Shown here piece after piece: positions 51,690 to 55,488 of a stretch of 55,488 bases of DNA (its first letter is position 1; each line of letters starts with the position of its first letter). The stretch lies in the NCBI RefSeq assembly GCF_001570745.1, contig NZ_BCSG01000030.1, forward strand, positions 1 to 55,488. The letters are read 5' to 3'. The DNA comes from Alicyclobacillus mali NBRC 102425. GTDB taxonomy: Bacteria; Bacillota; Bacilli; Alicyclobacillales; Alicyclobacillaceae. The notes under the pieces were generated by a model. The model did not search any database and was not told the DNA's origin. It saw nothing but the letters and a program-made list of their open reading frames with translations. Made by a program: the position numbers and the translations under genes.

Positions 51690-52613
51690 GTGGCTGTGAA
51701 GGATGAGGTCAAGCCTAGAGTAACTTTTGCAATCCGTCCACGACCTCGTGTCCGCAGGAAAGAGATGTTCAAATATGTTTTGTTGATCCCGATGTTCGTC
51801 CTTTTGCTTTTGCTTTTCGTCTATCCGATTGTCTATGCGCTACACAGCACGTTCGAAGGTTACATGTATGGGCGTGCGACAGGGTACGTAGGCATAGAGA
51901 ACTGGAGTGACGTGTTTCATGATGTATCGTTCTGGGCTTCGCTCGGGAGGACGCTTATCTACTCAGTAATCGCTATTCCTATCGAGCTTGTATTAAGCGT
52001 GGGGTTAGCTCTCGTTTATTCGCAAATTACCGGGATCATCGGAGGGATGCTGCGCACAGTAGCGATCTTGCCCTTTATTGTGATGCCTCTTGTTACAGGT
52101 ATAATATGGAAGTTGATCTTTTTGCCCAACTTTGGGGTCGCGGACGCCATGGAGGTGGCGATGGGGTTAAAGCCTGTAGATTGGTTGGGAACCAATAAAG
52201 GAGCTGTGGCTGCGGTTATCATCATGGATTTTTGGATGTGGATACCCTTTCTGTTTCTGATCATCTTGGCGGGTCTTCAGGCCCTCCCGGAAGAACCGTT
52301 CGAGGCGGCGCTGGTCGACGGCGCGAACGCATGGCAACGCTTCGTCAAAATCACATTGCCATTGTTGCGGCAAACACTGATGGTAGCCGTCATTTTGCGA
52401 GTGATTGATGCGTTTCGCATCTTTGATCAGGTTTACTCCATGACCGGTGGCGGTCCCGGTGTTGCCACCCAGTTTTTAAGTCTTCACGTCGCCGATGTTG
52501 CATTTAATCAGACGGATTTCGGCCACGCATCCGTGCAGCTGTTCATTATCTTTGTCATAATGCTATTTTTGGTGTCGATTTTCTATGTCTTGTCGGAGAG
52601 GGATGCAAAATGA
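51690..52613 (+). CDS. Sugar ABC importer permease 1 (CUT1, MalF-type)
   Basis: The 307-residue membrane protein has six helices and the EAA loop that docks the ATPase (EAALVDGANAWQRFVKITLPLL, near residues 205-227), plus the MalF-type ending with TGGGPGVATQFLS. GTG 51690 lies seven bases after GAGGAGG; GTG 51684 is too close. It overlaps permease 2 by four bases (ATGA). Confidence 0.93.
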   Translation: MAVKDEVKPRVTFAIRPRPRVRRKEMFKYVLLIPMFVLLLLLFVYPIVYALHSTFEGYMYGRATGYVGIENWSDVFHDVSFWASLGRTLIYSVIAIPIELVLSVGLALVYSQITGIIGGMLRTVAILPFIVMPLVTGIIWKLIFLPNFGVADAMEVAMGLKPVDWLGTNKGAVAAVIIMDFWMWIPFLFLIILAGLQALPEEPFEAALVDGANAWQRFVKITLPLLRQTLMVAVILRVIDAFRIFDQVYSMTGGGPGVATQFLSLHVADVAFNQTDFGHASVQLFIIFVIMLFLVSIFYVLSERDAK

Positions 52614-53431
52614 TTTTATTCCAGAAATGTATTAAATGGGGGGTCGTCATCCTTTTTAGTGTTTGGACCCTGTTTCCTCTCTACTGGTTGTTGATTACAT
52701 CATTAAAGACTAATGCAGAAGTACTTACGGATCCGCCTACATTCGTGCCGCTACATCCGACGTTCGCAAGCTATCACTATGTGGTTGATAACTTTGGCGT
52801 GTATTTTGTGAATAGCTCAGCCGTGTCGGTCGGGTCTACGCTTTTGTCTCTGTTAATAGGCGTTCCAGCCGCTTATTCCTTGGCGCGGTTTCGGTTTGCC
52901 GGCGGTTTTCGGACGGTTGTTTCATTTATCGTACTTTCTATACGCATGATGCTTCCAATTGTCTTCATTGTCCCTTTGTTTCAAATCTATCAGAACACTG
53001 GACTCTACAATACCAAACTGGGCTTGATATTTGCCTATAGCTTGGTCGACATGCCGTTCGTGGTTTGGATGATGCGTTCGTATTTATCGGAGATTCCTGA
53101 ATCTCTAGACGAGGCGGCGATGGTCGACGGATGCGGACGTATTCGGACCATGTTGAGGGTGGTGCTCCCGCTTGCGGCACCGGGACTGGCAACGACGGCG
53201 GTTATGACAATGATTTTTACATGGAACGATTTGGTGTTTGGTTTGTTTCTGACGGCCAATTCCTCCGCCGAGACGTTGCCGGTAAGTATTATCGGATTTC
53301 TTTCTCAATATCAAACCTACTGGTCGCAAATGGCCGCTTCCGGCATTCTAGCCATCCTGCCGATGGTCATATTCTTGCTGTTCGTTCAGAAATACTTGGT
53401 CCGAGGGCTTACCGCTGGAGCAGTGAAATAG
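52610..53431 (+). CDS. Sugar ABC importer permease 2 (CUT1, MalG-type)
   Basis: The 273-residue protein has six helices, the MalG-type N-terminus (LFPLYWLLITSLKTNAEV) and the EAA loop ESLDEAAMVDGCGRIRTMLRVVLPLAAPGL. ATG 52610 overlaps permease 1. No ATP-binding subunit gene follows or precedes, so a shared MsmX/MsmK-type ATPase elsewhere in the genome is expected, as for many CUT1 importers in Bacillota. Confidence 0.93.
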   Translation: MILFQKCIKWGVVILFSVWTLFPLYWLLITSLKTNAEVLTDPPTFVPLHPTFASYHYVVDNFGVYFVNSSAVSVGSTLLSLLIGVPAAYSLARFRFAGGFRTVVSFIVLSIRMMLPIVFIVPLFQIYQNTGLYNTKLGLIFAYSLVDMPFVVWMMRSYLSEIPESLDEAAMVDGCGRIRTMLRVVLPLAAPGLATTAVMTMIFTWNDLVFGLFLTANSSAETLPVSIIGFLSQYQTYWSQMAASGILAILPMVIFLLFVQKYLVRGLTAGAVK

Positions 53432-53589
53432 AGGCTGAGGTAGATCACAGATATGGTATGGAAGATTTCAGATCTCACATGTGTGCGATACTCAATTACA
53501 CAATGTGTGTAAACCGATCGGAGTGCTAAAATCGGCGGGAAGGACTTGATGTGAGACGGGCGTCATCTCGCGTAGGAGGAGGTAGATTT

Positions 53590-54453
53590 ATGAAAATTGC
53601 ACTAGATCCAACTATGTACACGGATTTGTCACTTCGTGAGTTGGTGGAAAAAGCAGCGAAACTCGGTTATGAGTACATTGAGTTGTCACCTCGGGAGGAC
53701 TTTTGCCCATTTTACAAATATCCGAGAGCTGATCGAGATCGAATTCAAAAATTAAAGCGCTACTTGCGTGACGCCGGTGTGAAAATTTCCTCGCTGTTGC
53801 CCCTCTATCACTGGGCAGGCCCAGAGGAAGAGCGGAGACAGGCAGCGGTTCGCAATTGGAAGCGAGCAATCGAAATTGCCGTCGAACTCGAGGTTGATCT
53901 TGTGAATAGCGAGTTTAGCGGCACAAAGTACAATCCAGTGGTGTGCGAAGAAAAATTTATTAAGTCGATGGATGAGCTGATTCCGATCTTTGAGCGTGAA
54001 GGCATACACCTCAATTTGCAGGCTCACCCGTACGACTTTATCGAGACGAACAAAGAGGCTGTTGATATGATACGTGCGCTCGATAAGCCATGGATCAACC
54101 TAGTGTACTCGACGGCACACACGTTTTATTACGACGATGGCACAGGTGACATTGAAGCCATGTTCGATTACGCGGGCGACTTGCTTCAGCATGTTCTTTT
54201 CGCTGATACATTCAATCACAAAGCGGCTGGCGGGCTTCGCTACATAGTCAATCCGCCAGGGGCACAAGTGACCGTTCATCAGCATCTGAACATTGGCGAA
54301 GGTGAGGTGGACTTTCTGACTATCTTTAAAAAACTAAAACAAATGAATTTTGATGGCATTGCTACCAATTCTGTATTCGCATGGGCGGATAGACGAGATG
54401 AATCAAGTAAGGACATGTTAAGAAAAATAAAGGAAGGGTTTTCTCTCGAATAA
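53590..54453 (+). CDS. iolH: Inositol catabolism TIM-barrel protein IolH
   Basis: The 287-residue protein belongs to the xylose-isomerase-like TIM barrels and closely fits IolH of inositol operons: [99 protein letters not shown]. The exact reaction of IolH is not established; it is not needed for the core pathway in B. subtilis. ATG 53590 follows GGAGGAGG. The 158 bases before it hold CACATGTG and ACACAATGTGTGT, but no clear promoter. Confidence 0.85.
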   Translation: MKIALDPTMYTDLSLRELVEKAAKLGYEYIELSPREDFCPFYKYPRADRDRIQKLKRYLRDAGVKISSLLPLYHWAGPEEERRQAAVRNWKRAIEIAVELEVDLVNSEFSGTKYNPVVCEEKFIKSMDELIPIFEREGIHLNLQAHPYDFIETNKEAVDMIRALDKPWINLVYSTAHTFYYDDGTGDIEAMFDYAGDLLQHVLFADTFNHKAAGGLRYIVNPPGAQVTVHQHLNIGEGEVDFLTIFKKLKQMNFDGIATNSVFAWADRRDESSKDMLRKIKEGFSLE

Positions 54454-54484
54454 TACACTTGCTTAATTTCCGGGGGTGGAGCAG

Positions 54485-55414
54485 ATGGAGAACATACTAC
54501 TAGCTACGGCTCCGTGCACATTTGGTGTCGATAGGCCATCGGGATCTGAGCTCATTAATTGGATTGATTTTTTAGATCGAGTATCAGAGTTGAAAATAGG
54601 CGGCGTGGAGCTTGGGCCTATGGGATACATTCCTATAAGTAATGCCGAATGGGTCCTTGACGAGTTTTCAATGCGCGGAATTCATATTGTTGCAGGCACC
54701 GTCTTTGATGATTTAGTATCTCGTGCTCGTGTTAATGAGTTAAAAGAGGATATTGCACAGTTGTGTAAGTTCCTTTCCCGAGCGAAATGTAATTTAAAGA
54801 CTATAAAAGGTCCATATTTAATCATCATAGATTGGGGACACAAGGAAAGAAGATCTACAATTGGGAATTATCGTTTAGCTCCTCGGCTTGACAGAGATTC
54901 ATTAAGACAGTTAGTGGAGCATATTTGCTTAATCGCTAAGTTGGCAGAAGACGCCGGTGTTATACCTTTGATTCATCCACACGTAGGAGGGTATATTGAG
55001 TTCCATGATGAGATACAAGAAGTTGTGGAGTATATATCTAAAACTAACATCAAGCTTTGTTTAGATACAGGTCACACTTTCTACGCAGGGATGAACCCTG
55101 TGAATGTTATCTCGAATTACTCAGAGTTAGTCGAATATATCCATATAAAGGATTTTAATTTGGGTGTTTATCTTTCCTCTATACGCAAGAATCATGAGTT
55201 CTTTGAAGCATGTGCGAACGGACTGACTTGTGCAATTGGACAGGGATGTCTAGATTACCCTAGCATAATCAAAACTCTCCTAGAGATTAATTATAGTGGT
55301 TATTTAACGATTGAGATTGAAAAATCACCTGCACATTGGCGTCAGGCTACATTCCAGTTAACGAGCAGCGGAGATTATCTTAATCAGCTACTGAATTACA
55401 ACTCGCGGATATGA
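54485..55414 (+). CDS. Xylose-isomerase-like TIM-barrel protein, IolE/IolI-related
   Basis: The 309-residue protein keeps the metal-site segments of the sugar isomerase/epimerase family: GGVELGPMG, PLIHPHVGGYIEF, LCLDTGHTFYAGM, YIHIKDFN and YSGYLTIEIEK. The DTGHTFYAG, HIKD and GQGCLDY parts resemble IolE more than IolH, so a second inosose dehydratase or an inosose isomerase (IolI role) is possible. ATG 54485 follows GGGGGTGG. The gene is strikingly AT-rich with many TTA and ATA codons, unlike anything in the first 40 kb, which points to recent transfer. The last 74 bases of the window hold nothing I can name. Confidence 0.82.
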   Translation: MENILLATAPCTFGVDRPSGSELINWIDFLDRVSELKIGGVELGPMGYIPISNAEWVLDEFSMRGIHIVAGTVFDDLVSRARVNELKEDIAQLCKFLSRAKCNLKTIKGPYLIIIDWGHKERRSTIGNYRLAPRLDRDSLRQLVEHICLIAKLAEDAGVIPLIHPHVGGYIEFHDEIQEVVEYISKTNIKLCLDTGHTFYAGMNPVNVISNYSELVEYIHIKDFNLGVYLSSIRKNHEFFEACANGLTCAIGQGCLDYPSIIKTLLEINYSGYLTIEIEKSPAHWRQATFQLTSSGDYLNQLLNYNSRI

Positions 55415-55488
55415 TCCAAATTAGAAAAGTGCAACATGGGGTACTGTGTAGGCTGCGTTTGTTTATTGATTGTCGCTTAAATATTTGA

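Noticed and set aside
53432-53589. A second cre site (TGTAAACCGATC) before iolH
   Set aside because: The central CG is shifted by one base relative to the cre consensus.
1-55488. CRISPR arrays, rRNA, tRNA, insertion sequences, phage genes
   Set aside because: I looked for regular repeats, transposase or integrase motifs and RNA genes on both strands and saw none.

Overview
The window looks like chromosomal DNA of a GC-rich, endospore-forming, motile member of the Bacillota (Firmicutes), most likely an Alicyclobacillus-type organism. The evidence is Bacillus-type gene order (ftsEX / MinJ-like / uvrBA / hprK; yvcI-rapZ-glmR-whiA-crh; mrfAB), sporulation genes (ytvI, rsfA, a GerA-type germination operon), Bacillus-like ribosome binding sites with many GTG/TTG starts, and high GC over the first 40 kb. 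The genus is inference; no rRNA or tRNA is present. I see no IS element, integrase, phage gene or CRISPR array.

Layout. 0.2-6 kb: menC, ftsEX, a MinJ-like PDZ membrane protein and the motAB flagellar stator. 6-12.1 kb: uvrBA behind a sigma-A-type promoter and a LexA-like box, then hprK. 12.2-15.9 kb: argS (minus strand) and a divergent TPR/HEAT/HTH protein. 16-20 kb: the conserved Nudix-rapZ-glmR-whiA-crh cluster. 20-29.3 kb: small uncharacterised genes, mutY, a BI-1 family membrane protein, leuS, a GntR regulator, ytvI and two DUF402-type proteins. 29.3-36.4 kb: rsfA (minus), the MrfA/MrfB repair pair, yktB-type, yunD-type, nth. 36.4-40.1 kb: a ypmS-type gene and a germination operon with A and B subunits, no C subunit, and a previously easy-to-miss 57-codon two-helix membrane protein.

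40.1-55.5 kb is an accessory myo-inositol island: an AT-rich spacer with four small hairpins, a divergent DeoR-family regulator (IolR-like), then iolA-B-C-D-E-G-J, a sugar ABC importer (binding protein and two permeases, no ATPase), iolH and another xylose-isomerase-like TIM-barrel gene. Together they would import inositol or a related cyclitol, oxidise it (IolG), dehydrate it (IolE), open the ring (IolD), isomerise (IolB), phosphorylate (IolC), cleave (IolJ) and convert malonate semialdehyde to acetyl-CoA (IolA). Base composition drops visibly after iolG, so the distal half may have a separate origin.

A regulatory thread runs through the window: HprK and Crh (Ser46 kept, residue 15 is Phe) are the sensor and co-repressor of CcpA-type carbon catabolite repression, and a strong cre-like palindrome lies just downstream of the ABC importer promoter. 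The least ordinary items are the AB-only germination operon with its tiny membrane partner, the membrane-anchored GlmR, the TPR/HEAT/HTH protein, the Crh variant and the hairpin array at the island edge. I did not find a clearly new multi-gene defence or metabolic system.
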